Assembly: GCF_001634365.1 (NCBI RefSeq)
Contig: NZ_CP014579.1
Location: 1,178,001 to 1,242,000, forward strand
From: Paraburkholderia phytofirmans OLGA172
Lineage (GTDB): Bacteria > Pseudomonadota > Gammaproteobacteria > Burkholderiales > Burkholderiaceae
Length of the DNA stretch: 64,000 nucleotides
Direction of reading: 5' to 3'
The translations under genes and the position numbers were made by a program. Shown piece by piece: positions 8,591 through 16,684 of the stretch (position 1 is its first letter; the number at the start of each line of letters is the position of its first letter). The notes under the pieces are model-generated. The model saw only the letters and a program-made list of their open reading frames with translations. It did no database searches and was not told where the DNA came from.

Positions 8591-8998
8591 ATGCAAATCG
8601 TCAAACAACTGGTTGAACGCCATCAGGCCAATACCCGTCCGGCAGACCAGGCAAGCATCCAGGCGCTTGAGCAGAAGCTGCCTTTTCCGTTGTCGAGCGA
8701 GTATCAATCATTCCTCTCGGATTTCGGCGTGATTGTGTTCGGCGCCTACGAGACCTATGGTCTTGGCGTGCCGGAAGACCACTACCTCAACGTGCTCAAT
8801 GCCTACGCCGACCTGAGCCGCGATTCCAGCTATCCGGCGAATGCCGTGCCGCTGCTGGAAGTCGGGGATGGCCAGTACTATCTATACGACAACAAGGCAC
8901 AGCGGATCGTACTGTGGGCCATGCCGAATGGTGGCATCGTTCGTGTACTGGATGAAGGCCTCGAAGCGTTTCTGTCGCAGAAGATTTTCGGCGAATAG
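8591..8998 (+). CDS. SMI1/KNR4 (SUKH) family immunity-like protein
   Basis: 135 residues, 13 bases downstream of the nuclease. It has the typical SUKH pattern: an N-terminal helix, LPFPLSSEYQSFLSDFG (residues about 31-47), a GxY/YGLG segment and a C-terminal FEAFL-like helix (LEAFLSQKIF). SUKH proteins bind and neutralise toxins, often nucleases of the HNH/LHH type, so this is probably the antidote of the preceding gene. The order nuclease then SUKH is the normal toxin-immunity arrangement. Confidence 0.88.
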   Translation: MQIVKQLVERHQANTRPADQASIQALEQKLPFPLSSEYQSFLSDFGVIVFGAYETYGLGVPEDHYLNVLNAYADLSRDSSYPANAVPLLEVGDGQYYLYDNKAQRIVLWAMPNGGIVRVLDEGLEAFLSQKIFGE

Positions 8999-9115
8999 TC
9001 CTGGTGAAAACGCGTCCGGCTTGTGGGAGATGGGAGCACATTCTGCCGGGACACGATTTGTCTCCTTGCAGGATTAGGATGGGTGTCCCCTCTTTTGTGG
9101 CCGGTCGCTGCTGAT

Positions 9116-9529
9116 ATGCCAACTGTACTCGAACATATAGACGCTATCGCTCGTCAGAAACAGCGAGACGTGCTGTACCTGACTTTTTTTGACGATCCGC
9201 AGGGCAAGCGAACCGCGTGCGAATGGCCGGAGAATGAAACGCGCGCACAGGTTATCCAGTGGCTCGACGCACACGGTATCGCGTGGCGCGAATGTGGCGA
9301 AATCGCCAATCCGAATGTGATGCGCGGCTATCGAGGCAGCATTTATGTCGACGTTTGCTACGACGTGGACGATCCGGTCTATCAGCAGTTGGCTGCGTTG
9401 CTTGAGTTGCCCGACGGCACTGTGCGTTTGCCGAACATGCGTTTCTGGGTGCTTTCGCTGGATGTTGCGATGACGAACGCGCATCACGACGAACCCGGTT
9501 TCTGGGAGCGTTGGGCGGAAAATTTCTAA
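9116..9529 (+). CDS. Small protein of unknown function, immunity-module neighbour
   Basis: 137 residues from ATG 9116 (MPTVLEHIDAIA); the frame is open further upstream but the extension has no recognisable features. It is acidic and rich in aromatic residues, with no signal peptide or membrane segment. Notable pieces are VLYLTFFDDP, a Cys/Trp-containing centre (GIAWRECGEIANP), GYRGSIYVDVCYD and a Trp-rich end (PGFWERWAENF). I do not recognise the family. Its position after a SUKH gene makes a second immunity or accessory protein plausible; this is inference. Confidence 0.6.
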   Translation: MPTVLEHIDAIARQKQRDVLYLTFFDDPQGKRTACEWPENETRAQVIQWLDAHGIAWRECGEIANPNVMRGYRGSIYVDVCYDVDDPVYQQLAALLELPDGTVRLPNMRFWVLSLDVAMTNAHHDEPGFWERWAENF

Positions 9530-9700
9530 AGCCGGGTGTCGGCGGCGCGCGGACAGGCTGTGCACACCTACGTCCATGCAGGCAACGCGAGCGGCGCTCC
9601 CCTGGTTTTTCATATTCTCGAATGCATCGGATTCTCTACCGGGAGGAAGACGTCTTTGGGCGTTTCCCCCATTTTTTTGCCACACATTTGACGGCTCTTC

Positions 9701-10975
9701 ATGACCGACTTTGACAGCAATGCCGCCGCCATGCCGGCGGGCGGTCTTCCGTATTTCACCGATGCGGACCCTGAGTTGAGCAGATCGTCCGGCGGCCGCG
9801 ATCCCTTGGGCTTGCTACCGGTATGGAGCGCGTTCGGGCGCAGACTCGTTCCAAACCTGGCGTCGCCGGTTGGCCAGATGAACGGCATCAAGGCAGTGGT
9901 CTTGATCCAATGGCTCGTCAATCTGGATGAACTTCAACCGCTGCTCGAGCGCGACGGTGCCCGTCGACGCTTTTTCCGGCTGATGGAAGGTCTCGTCGAA
10001 TACTGGCTGTATCACAATGGGTATTCAGCCTGCTTCGGCTACAACGCGCTCGCAGCCGGGGGAGTGAACTTCAGTGTAACGACGAAGATGGGCAAGACCG
10101 TTGCGAACGGGCTTTACCAGTATTACCGCGGCACGTGCAGGCGCGCCGGCCTTGTGAATGACAGCTGGGTAGTTGCACCCGGCGTCGCCCGTCAAACGGC
10201 CGATTGCTGGACGGAGCGTGCAACAGCCGAACTCGAAGCCGCATTGGCTGAACCGCTCAAAACCGCCAGCAAGTCGCTGTTTCCCGCGCAACATCTCAGC
10301 GGTGCGTTGGCGAGTGCGCTGACGGGTGTCTTCAATCAGGACACGCTTCGTCAAACGCTTCAGGAGTGCCTGTTCGGCGATACGTATCAGCAAACACTGG
10401 CTCGTCAATTCCTCGCGCTACGCAATCTCGCCGAGACGAAAAAGTGGCATTTTCAGGACTGCGTCGGCGAGCTCGTATTACCGCAGCTCGCCCATGCGAT
10501 CGACTGTGTCCAGCGATGTGAACCGTTTCTTCTGGTCATGCAGGACGCGTTCGACTATTTGCGCAGCTCACCTGGCAAAAAACTCGATCTCGTCGCACGC
10601 GAACTGGACGCCATGCTGCCGGCCATGCGCGAGCGCGCTGTCCGCTTTGTGACGCTCGCGGGTGAACAGGATTCCATGCGCATGAAACATATGCAGGTGC
10701 TAGCCGACATTCTTGCCAGTGCTGCAACTACCGTGGCCCCATTGAACGAGACGGTTCTGATGGCGTTCCTGCGCGAGTTGGTCGCCTATCACACGCGATG
10801 CATGAAAGAGCGCGGGCGCGACCCGATGGTGCTGATCGAAGGCGACGCGGTGTTGCTGCCCGTGACCGGCGACCGAAGCCGGGAAGACGCGAGGAAGCGC
10901 CTCGCAAGTGGCCAACCGTGGATGAACGACTACTACCTGAACACTGCATCGAATCTCTACGAGCAGGTATTTTGA
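9701..10975 (+). CDS. Unknown protein paired with a PLD-fold protein
   Basis: 424 residues from ATG 9701. Soluble, mixed helical protein without signal peptide or obvious catalytic motif; a conserved-looking stretch is GYNALAAGGVNFSVTTKMGK (residues about 110-130). Its stop codon overlaps a TTG that can start the next gene (TTGA at 10972-10975), which means translational coupling with the PLD-fold protein. I cannot assign a family. The coupling suggests it is the partner subunit of a two-gene nuclease or defence module. Confidence 0.75.
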   Translation: MTDFDSNAAAMPAGGLPYFTDADPELSRSSGGRDPLGLLPVWSAFGRRLVPNLASPVGQMNGIKAVVLIQWLVNLDELQPLLERDGARRRFFRLMEGLVEYWLYHNGYSACFGYNALAAGGVNFSVTTKMGKTVANGLYQYYRGTCRRAGLVNDSWVVAPGVARQTADCWTERATAELEAALAEPLKTASKSLFPAQHLSGALASALTGVFNQDTLRQTLQECLFGDTYQQTLARQFLALRNLAETKKWHFQDCVGELVLPQLAHAIDCVQRCEPFLLVMQDAFDYLRSSPGKKLDLVARELDAMLPAMRERAVRFVTLAGEQDSMRMKHMQVLADILASAATTVAPLNETVLMAFLRELVAYHTRCMKERGRDPMVLIEGDAVLLPVTGDRSREDARKRLASGQPWMNDYYLNTASNLYEQVF

Positions 10976-12984
10976 GTACCGATATAACTTCACCCAAATC
11001 CGGCGTCGACCACGTCATGCGTACCACGCTCGAGCATATCCGTGACCGCTTCTCGACCGATCATCCCCGTTACGTTCTTTTTACGACCTTTAACTTTGCG
11101 TCACGGTTTTTCGAGGCCAACGTGTTGCCACTGCTCGTCGGCGATAACGTGAACGATTTGAAAGGCGCTTCGGAGACGCGCTATGCGATCAACGAGGACC
11201 TGAATACTGTCAAATGCCTCGTGGTGTGCGACCGCTCGACCTGCCCCGAGCCCAAGGGCGACATGCGCTACGGCTTGCTGCCGGTTGGCCTTGCTGGCGG
11301 CCGCTTTCATCCCAAGCTGATGTTGATGGCCGGCACGCTGAAAGACACGCAGAAGCAGGGCATGTGGTTGTCGGCCGGCAGTAGCAATCTGACGCTGTCC
11401 GGTTGGGCGATCAATCGCGAAGTCGTCGGCATGACACCTGTGACCTCTGGCCATGCTGAGGAACTGCGTCCATTGATCACATGGCTGCAAGCCGAGGCCG
11501 TGCGCCAATTCGAATTCGGGGGCAACGCCGGGTGCAAGGAAGAGGGCGACGTTCGGCGCATTCTGGACGAATTGCACGCTGCGCTGGACGGCGCCAATCC
11601 GTTCGCGCCACCTACGCCAGGCACGCCGACGCTGCATCTTTCTCTGCCCGCGGGGTACGGAAAAAGCGCAATGCTCCACGCGTTGAAAGGAGGGAGCAAC
11701 TGGCACACGGCTACGGTCGTATCGCCGTACTGGAGCGCGGTGGACACGCTGGTTCAGGCGCTCGGTGTCGAGCAATGCCGCTTTGTGCCATCGCTCACTG
11801 CAGACGGCCTGTACCGCTTTCCGCGCGACTCGTCGGACCTGACGCGTCATACATTTGCCGGATTCAGGAATGGTGGTGAACGCTACACGCACGCAAAGGC
11901 ACTCCTCCTCCAAAACGAGGAGCAGCGCGTACTCTGCATCGGTTCGGCGAATTTCACCCAGGCGGCGATGCTCACTGCGCAGGACCAGCGGTTGATGAAT
12001 ATCGAGGCGATGCTTCGCTATGACCTCGGCGGCGTGCCTGACCCGTGGAGCGCACTGCTACAGCCGCTGGAGGCGCCGCATTTCGCGCAAGCCGCCCCGG
12101 ACGACGAGGATGAGGGCGCGCCTCCGCTTCCGCCGTTCGATGTAACCGTGCTATACGACTGGGCGGTGGGCGAATTTCGCGCGCATCTGACCGTCACGGG
12201 TGATGTGCCGGTCAGCGATATCGCGCTTTGGATTGGCAGCCGTCACCACTGCTTCAACGCTGCCGTCTCCGGTCAGACGCAGGTTATGTCGGAGTGGTGG
12301 CATAAGGGCGCGCAACCGGTGCGTTCGTTCTCGGTCACCTACCGCGCCGGCCAGAGCGAACCCATGACCTTTCGTGGCCTGATCACTCAGGTCAATGCCG
12401 ACGACGATCAACTCGGCTATCAGCCCCGCCCGCGGCTCAGCAAAGTTCTCGAATTGCTGCGCGGCCTCAATCCGCAGCCATCCGATCGCAAGGCGAAGGA
12501 GCGCGCACTGTCCGATCTCGCTGACGGTGGGGGGGACGGAGAAGAAGTACCTGCCGATCCGACCTTCGATTTCTTTGGCCTATTTCAGGGGGCGTGGAAG
12601 CTCCTCGAGTATTACCAGCGGCCCGGCAGTCCGGGGGGCGGGCGTGATCCATACGACGAACTGGCACCACACGGCGCCGTGACGCTATATCGGGCGATCA
12701 CCGCGCAGGCCGCGATTACGCACGAGGAAAAGATCGGCCGCTATATCCAGTTGTCGGAGATGCACGACATCGTCGCGCGTCTGGACGGGATGAAGCCATT
12801 CGAGTCGCCCGAGACGTTGCGAAATGACATTAAAGCGGAGATCGCTGCGCTTCATGCAGAGATGGTGACCCTGCTCGGCAAATCGGAGTCCTTCAGGTCA
12901 ATGTTCGGCGAGGCCACGCAGACACGCGTCGAGGGCTTTCTTGCCTGGTTTCGCAAGGAGATTGGCCGGGAAGTGAGTCATTAA
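10972..12984 (+). CDS. Double-HxK phospholipase-D-fold protein, probable nuclease
   Basis: 670 residues if started at TTG 10972, which overlaps the previous stop; an ATG at 11017 gives 655 residues and is an alternative. Two PLD-type half-sites are visible: FHPKLMLM with H113 followed by GSSNLTLSG, and YTHAKALLL with H307 followed by GSANFTQAAM. Each has His-x-Lys then a GSxN(L/F)T segment, as in PLD-fold nucleases of restriction and DISARM-like systems. The C-terminal ~300 residues are unassigned, with an acidic linker (DDEDEGAPPLPP). No helicase or ATPase lies beside the pair. The stop lies 11 bases from the truncated integrase, at the edge of the island. Confidence 0.82.
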   Translation: MSTDITSPKSGVDHVMRTTLEHIRDRFSTDHPRYVLFTTFNFASRFFEANVLPLLVGDNVNDLKGASETRYAINEDLNTVKCLVVCDRSTCPEPKGDMRYGLLPVGLAGGRFHPKLMLMAGTLKDTQKQGMWLSAGSSNLTLSGWAINREVVGMTPVTSGHAEELRPLITWLQAEAVRQFEFGGNAGCKEEGDVRRILDELHAALDGANPFAPPTPGTPTLHLSLPAGYGKSAMLHALKGGSNWHTATVVSPYWSAVDTLVQALGVEQCRFVPSLTADGLYRFPRDSSDLTRHTFAGFRNGGERYTHAKALLLQNEEQRVLCIGSANFTQAAMLTAQDQRLMNIEAMLRYDLGGVPDPWSALLQPLEAPHFAQAAPDDEDEGAPPLPPFDVTVLYDWAVGEFRAHLTVTGDVPVSDIALWIGSRHHCFNAAVSGQTQVMSEWWHKGAQPVRSFSVTYRAGQSEPMTFRGLITQVNADDDQLGYQPRPRLSKVLELLRGLNPQPSDRKAKERALSDLADGGGDGEEVPADPTFDFFGLFQGAWKLLEYYQRPGSPGGGRDPYDELAPHGAVTLYRAITAQAAITHEEKIGRYIQLSEMHDIVARLDGMKPFESPETLRNDIKAEIAALHAEMVTLLGKSESFRSMFGEATQTRVEGFLAWFRKEIGREVSH

Positions 12985-12995
12985 ACGGGGGCGGT

Positions 12996-13685
12996 TCAAA
13001 CAGTGATCTCGGGGCCAGTCAGTACACGCTTGTCTGTGACACGCTCACCGTTGCGACTGCGGCCCTTGCTGCGCAGCCGCCCGCGCATGATCTGGCGCCA
13101 CCAGTTTGGGGTATTTTCGGGAAGCCGGCCGGCATCGAGCGCGTAGTCCCATGCCGCGCTAAGTTCCATCTTGATGCGGTTCGCATAGGTTGGGCGATCT
13201 CGTAACCTTTCCAACAGGTCGAAGGCCATCTTGCGAGTGACGGTTTCAGGAAGCTTGTCCAGAATCGGTTCCATGGGGCTGCCGAGTGCGTATCGAGTAT
13301 TTGCCTGCACTGCGGGGCTAGCGTTGTGCTCGACGTGTCCAGCTAGATAATCGGCGACGAGGCACCGAACGGTATATGCACCGAGACCATGTTTGGCATC
13401 CAGTACGGCGACGTGCCCCCTGGCCCGGCGTCGCGCGAGGGCGGGATCTTTGCCAGTATCACGGATGCCTCGTTTTGTCTCCCACTGAACGACTGCGGCG
13501 GCGAGAGGCATTGCTGGCCAATCCCCGAGCTTGATTTGTCGCATGTTACCGTCGAGAGGCGATCGGTATCGGTACGTCCAAGTGCGTCGCGTCGCCGTAG
13601 CTTCAAGTCGTAAGCTGGGGAGGTCGTCGAACGCTATATGTTGTTGCGGCTGGAGGAGCTTGGCTCGTCTGGCGTCGAACTTCAT
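12996..13685 (-). pseudogene. P4-type tyrosine integrase, truncated before the catalytic domain
   Basis: 229 residues on the minus strand. The N-terminal arm-binding (DUF4102-like) part, with QIKLGDWPAM and a tail of RRARGHV, and the core-binding helical domain are present. The protein stops at LTGPEITV, just where the catalytic domain with its R..HxxR..Y residues should start; intact relatives are about 400 residues. It cannot recombine DNA. It marks the right boundary of the accessory region at 1-12984, and the missing 3' part was probably lost in the rearrangement that placed the PLD gene next to it. Confidence 0.82.
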
Positions 13686-14420
13686 CTTGGGTCTGATGTC
13701 GGTTTCCGGACTACTTAGATTGGAAAAAAACCTACGCTAAATGTTACGCTGGCCGCGAAGTTTTGCAACGCGACAGCGCACGTCGCCACTACGTTGATTG
13801 ATCCGATTTATGTTTTAAGTGTTTGTTTTTAAAGTTGTTTTTGCGGTGTCTGTGTGTTTCGATGTATATCTGCCATCGCATCCTCAAACCGGTTTGACAA
13901 TTCTTAAACGATTTATTTTGAGACTGTTCCTATACTGACTCGCAAATTGTCGAATCGCCGTTACCCGAATGCCGGGCACGGCCACCTATGACAAAAGGCG
14001 GGCGGGGCCAATCACCGTGCGGGCGAGACCAGCCGACCCGAATAACGACCCATCGAGGTCGATTTCAATAACCGGCAGAGCTTGAGAGATGTTTGGGGAA
14101 AATCCCATTGAGCGGCTCGCCGTGGCCGAGCCGAGCCGGATCGCCGCATCATTGCATCCGGGAAAAAGCAGGGTCATTTTCGCTTATGATGGTCTGCCCC
14201 CTCGGTAATCAGCGCGCTAAAGCCAAAAATACGCGCCAATTTCGAGACAAGACGGCAGCAAAGCTGAACGGGGCGCGAGGCAACGGTCCATTAATCGAAT
14301 AAGCGTGCAGCCGAAGATGAAAACAGGGAGCTGGATTGTCGGTGTGAGTGCCGTCATCCCGGCCATCTGCCGGCTCGCCGGCCACCAGTTACGAAGGACG
14401 ATGTCGCGTTGCGGGGTTTT
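13686..14420. other. Gene-free stretch between island remnant and two-component operon
   Basis: About 735 bases with no convincing gene on either strand. The left half (13740-13940) is clearly more AT-rich than its surroundings, with several T-runs, as expected for integrase promoter or attachment-region DNA. It contains a TTGACA at about 13895, but I find no well-spaced -10 hexamer. The right half must hold the promoter of the response-regulator operon; I see no recognisable operator. Confidence 0.6.
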
Positions 14421-15158
14421 ATGAGAATTGCAGTCCTGGATGACGATTCGGCGCAGGCCGACCTTGTTTGCCAAACGCTGTCGGCGGCCGGTCACGTCTG
14501 TCACGCGTACGGGGCGGGCCGCGAACTGGTGCGGCAGTTGCGGCGCCAGACCTTCGACCTGCTCGTGCTCGACTGGAACGTACCCGACATGTCGGGCGAA
14601 GAGGTGCTGCGCTGGGTGCGCGAAAGCCTCTCCGAGCGCTTGCCGGTCCTGTTCATGACGAGCCGCGGCCGCGAAACCGATATCACCTCGATCCTCAACA
14701 CCGGCGCGGACGATTACGTCGTCAAACCTGTCTCCGCGGCGGTCCTGCTGGCGCGCGTCGGCTCGTTGCTGCGCCGCGCGTATCACCTGAAGCCGCCCGC
14801 GACGAAAGAGGTTTTCGGCGAATTCGAATTCGATGTGGGCGCGAAGCACGTGGTGGTGCGCGGTGCGACTGTCGTCGTGACGCAGAAGGAGTTCGAGCTC
14901 GCCCTGCTGCTGTTCCAGCACCTGAGCCGGCCGTTGTCGCGCGCGCACATTCTCGACGTGATCTGGAAGCAGGCGACGGACATTCCATCGCGCACGATGG
15001 ACACGCACGTGTCGATGCTGCGCAGCAAGCTCGGCTTGCGCCCGGAGCACGGCTATCGTCTGACGCCGATCTACGGCTATGGGTACCGGCTCGAGCGGAT
15101 GGAATCCGGCACGCCGCCCGCGGTGACCGAGGCACGCCCCGAAGCGGGGGACGCGTGA
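14421..15158 (+). CDS. OmpR/PhoB-family response regulator
   Basis: 245 residues from ATG 14421 (MRIAVLDDD). The receiver domain has the acidic pocket DDD near residue 6-8, the phospho-acceptor Asp in LVLDWNVPDMSGEEV at about 51, a conserved switch Thr/Ser in FMTSRG, and Lys in VVKPVS. The C-terminal winged-helix DNA-binding domain (about 130-230) ends in the usual GYGYRLE. The next gene starts inside its stop codon, and a CHASE2 histidine kinase two genes downstream is the likely partner. Target promoters are unknown; this operon itself is a reasonable candidate. Confidence 0.93.
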   Translation: MRIAVLDDDSAQADLVCQTLSAAGHVCHAYGAGRELVRQLRRQTFDLLVLDWNVPDMSGEEVLRWVRESLSERLPVLFMTSRGRETDITSILNTGADDYVVKPVSAAVLLARVGSLLRRAYHLKPPATKEVFGEFEFDVGAKHVVVRGATVVVTQKEFELALLLFQHLSRPLSRAHILDVIWKQATDIPSRTMDTHVSMLRSKLGLRPEHGYRLTPIYGYGYRLERMESGTPPAVTEARPEAGDA

Positions 15159-16618
15159 CGGTTTCTTTCGATGTGGCAGTGCCCGGCCGCACCGGTTGCG
15201 CCGTATCACCGGGCCGCCGCACCGGCGCGCTGCTGGCAACGGCTGGCCTGATCGCGTTGACGTGCTTCGCGCCGGTATCGGCGGATGCGCAATCGTCCCG
15301 CGCGCCGAAGCCACGCACCAGAACGACTGCGCCAGTCTATGTGCCCTACGTGACCCACGACGGCGACACGTTGTACGAAATCGCCGGCCGCTATCTGCAA
15401 GACGCCGGCGACTGGGCCATGTTGAGCCGCCTGAATCATGTGCCCGCGCCACGCCGCATGCCGGCCGGGATCGCGCTGCGTCTGCCGGCCGACAGGCTCA
15501 GACAGGATTCCGAGTCGGCGCGCGTGATGGCGACGAGCGGTCCGGCCGACCGCGCTTTCGGTGAGAGCCCTTACACGCCGCTCTCGGCAGGCACGGCGCT
15601 CGGCGAGGGCGATCGCATCCGCACCGGCGACAACGGCTTTGTCACGCTGGAGTTGCCGGATGGCTCGCACGTCACGATGTCGCAAGATGGCCTGCTCGAT
15701 ATCGACAAGCTGCGGCGCACCGTGCTGACTGGCGCAGGCGATCGCGTGCTCGATCTGCGGCGTGGCGAAGTCGACAGCCAGGTCACGCATGCCACCAAAA
15801 AGGACGACCGCTTCCAGATCCGCTCGCCATCGGTTGTAGCGGGCGTGCGCGGTACGCGCTTCAAGGTCGCCTACGACGGCGACGTCCGAACCACGGCGGT
15901 GGAAGTGCTGGACGGCGCGGTCGGCGTCGACCCGGCCGCAGTCGGCGGCCAGGCCTCTGCGCCGCCGCCCGGCGTGCCGCTGCAGGCGTCCGCGCAACTC
16001 GTGAAGGCGCGCTTTGGCAGCATCACGCGGGCAGGCAGCGCGATTGGCGGTCCGGTGGAATTGCTGGCCGCGCCGTCGCTCGCCGAGCCGGCCAAAGTGC
16101 AGGACGGCAAAACGGTCGCCTTCGACCTCGTACCCGCCGAGCACGCCGTGGCCTATCGTGTTCAGATTGCGCGCGATGCCGATCAGCTCGACCTGATCCG
16201 CGATTTGCGCGTGAGTGCGCCGCATGCTGACTTCGGCGATCTGGCGGACGGCACGTATTTCGTGCGCATTGCCGCGATCGACGTGAACGGGCTCGAAGGC
16301 CTGCCTCAGGTGTACGGTTTCGAGCGGCGTCAACTGGGTCTGGCAGCATCGGCGGGCCCGCGCGCCGGCAGCCGCGACTACGAGTTCCGCTGGTTCGTCA
16401 GCCGCTCCACGGTCGAGACGCGCTTTCGCTTCGTGCTGGCCACGACCGCCGATCTGCGCCATCCGCTCGTCGATCGGACCGATCTGACGGGTGGCCAGCT
16501 CGTGGTAAGCGATCTGCCTGGCGGCGTTTACTACTGGACGATCGTCGCCGAGCAATTCGAAAACGGCCGCTTCTATGAGAAGAGCAGTGCGGTCCGCTCG
16601 TTTACGCTTGCACGCTGA
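15155..16618 (+). CDS. LysM and FecR domain protein, periplasmic
   Basis: 487 residues from GTG 15155, overlapping the regulator stop (GTGA). A signal peptide is visible (hydrophobic LLATAGLIALTCFAPVSADAQ, residues about 26-47). A LysM domain (VTHDGDTLYEIAGRYL, about 64-110) should bind peptidoglycan. A FecR domain follows (about 145-260), with the signature RSPSVVAGVRGTRFKV. The remaining ~220 residues are beta-rich, Fn3-like. FecR domains often sense or transmit envelope signals. Gene order suggests it feeds a cell-wall signal to the CHASE2 kinase downstream. Confidence 0.9.
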   Translation: MTVSFDVAVPGRTGCAVSPGRRTGALLATAGLIALTCFAPVSADAQSSRAPKPRTRTTAPVYVPYVTHDGDTLYEIAGRYLQDAGDWAMLSRLNHVPAPRRMPAGIALRLPADRLRQDSESARVMATSGPADRAFGESPYTPLSAGTALGEGDRIRTGDNGFVTLELPDGSHVTMSQDGLLDIDKLRRTVLTGAGDRVLDLRRGEVDSQVTHATKKDDRFQIRSPSVVAGVRGTRFKVAYDGDVRTTAVEVLDGAVGVDPAAVGGQASAPPPGVPLQASAQLVKARFGSITRAGSAIGGPVELLAAPSLAEPAKVQDGKTVAFDLVPAEHAVAYRVQIARDADQLDLIRDLRVSAPHADFGDLADGTYFVRIAAIDVNGLEGLPQVYGFERRQLGLAASAGPRAGSRDYEFRWFVSRSTVETRFRFVLATTADLRHPLVDRTDLTGGQLVVSDLPGGVYYWTIVAEQFENGRFYEKSSAVRSFTLAR

Positions 16619-16684
16619 CGCTGGTAGATTCATCGGACCGAGCCAACAGCCCAGCCGCTCCTTAGCTCTCAACCACGCCACGCT

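Noticed and set aside
13895..13940. Promoter with TTGACA and TATACT before the regulator operon
   Set aside because: The two hexamers are 31 bases apart, too far for a sigma-70 promoter, and almost 500 bases from the gene.
14468..15154. A long open frame reading through the response-regulator gene in another frame
   Set aside because: It is the upstream extension of the FecR frame inside the regulator coding region; its Arg/Ala-rich translation has no domain, and the real FecR start is GTG 15155.
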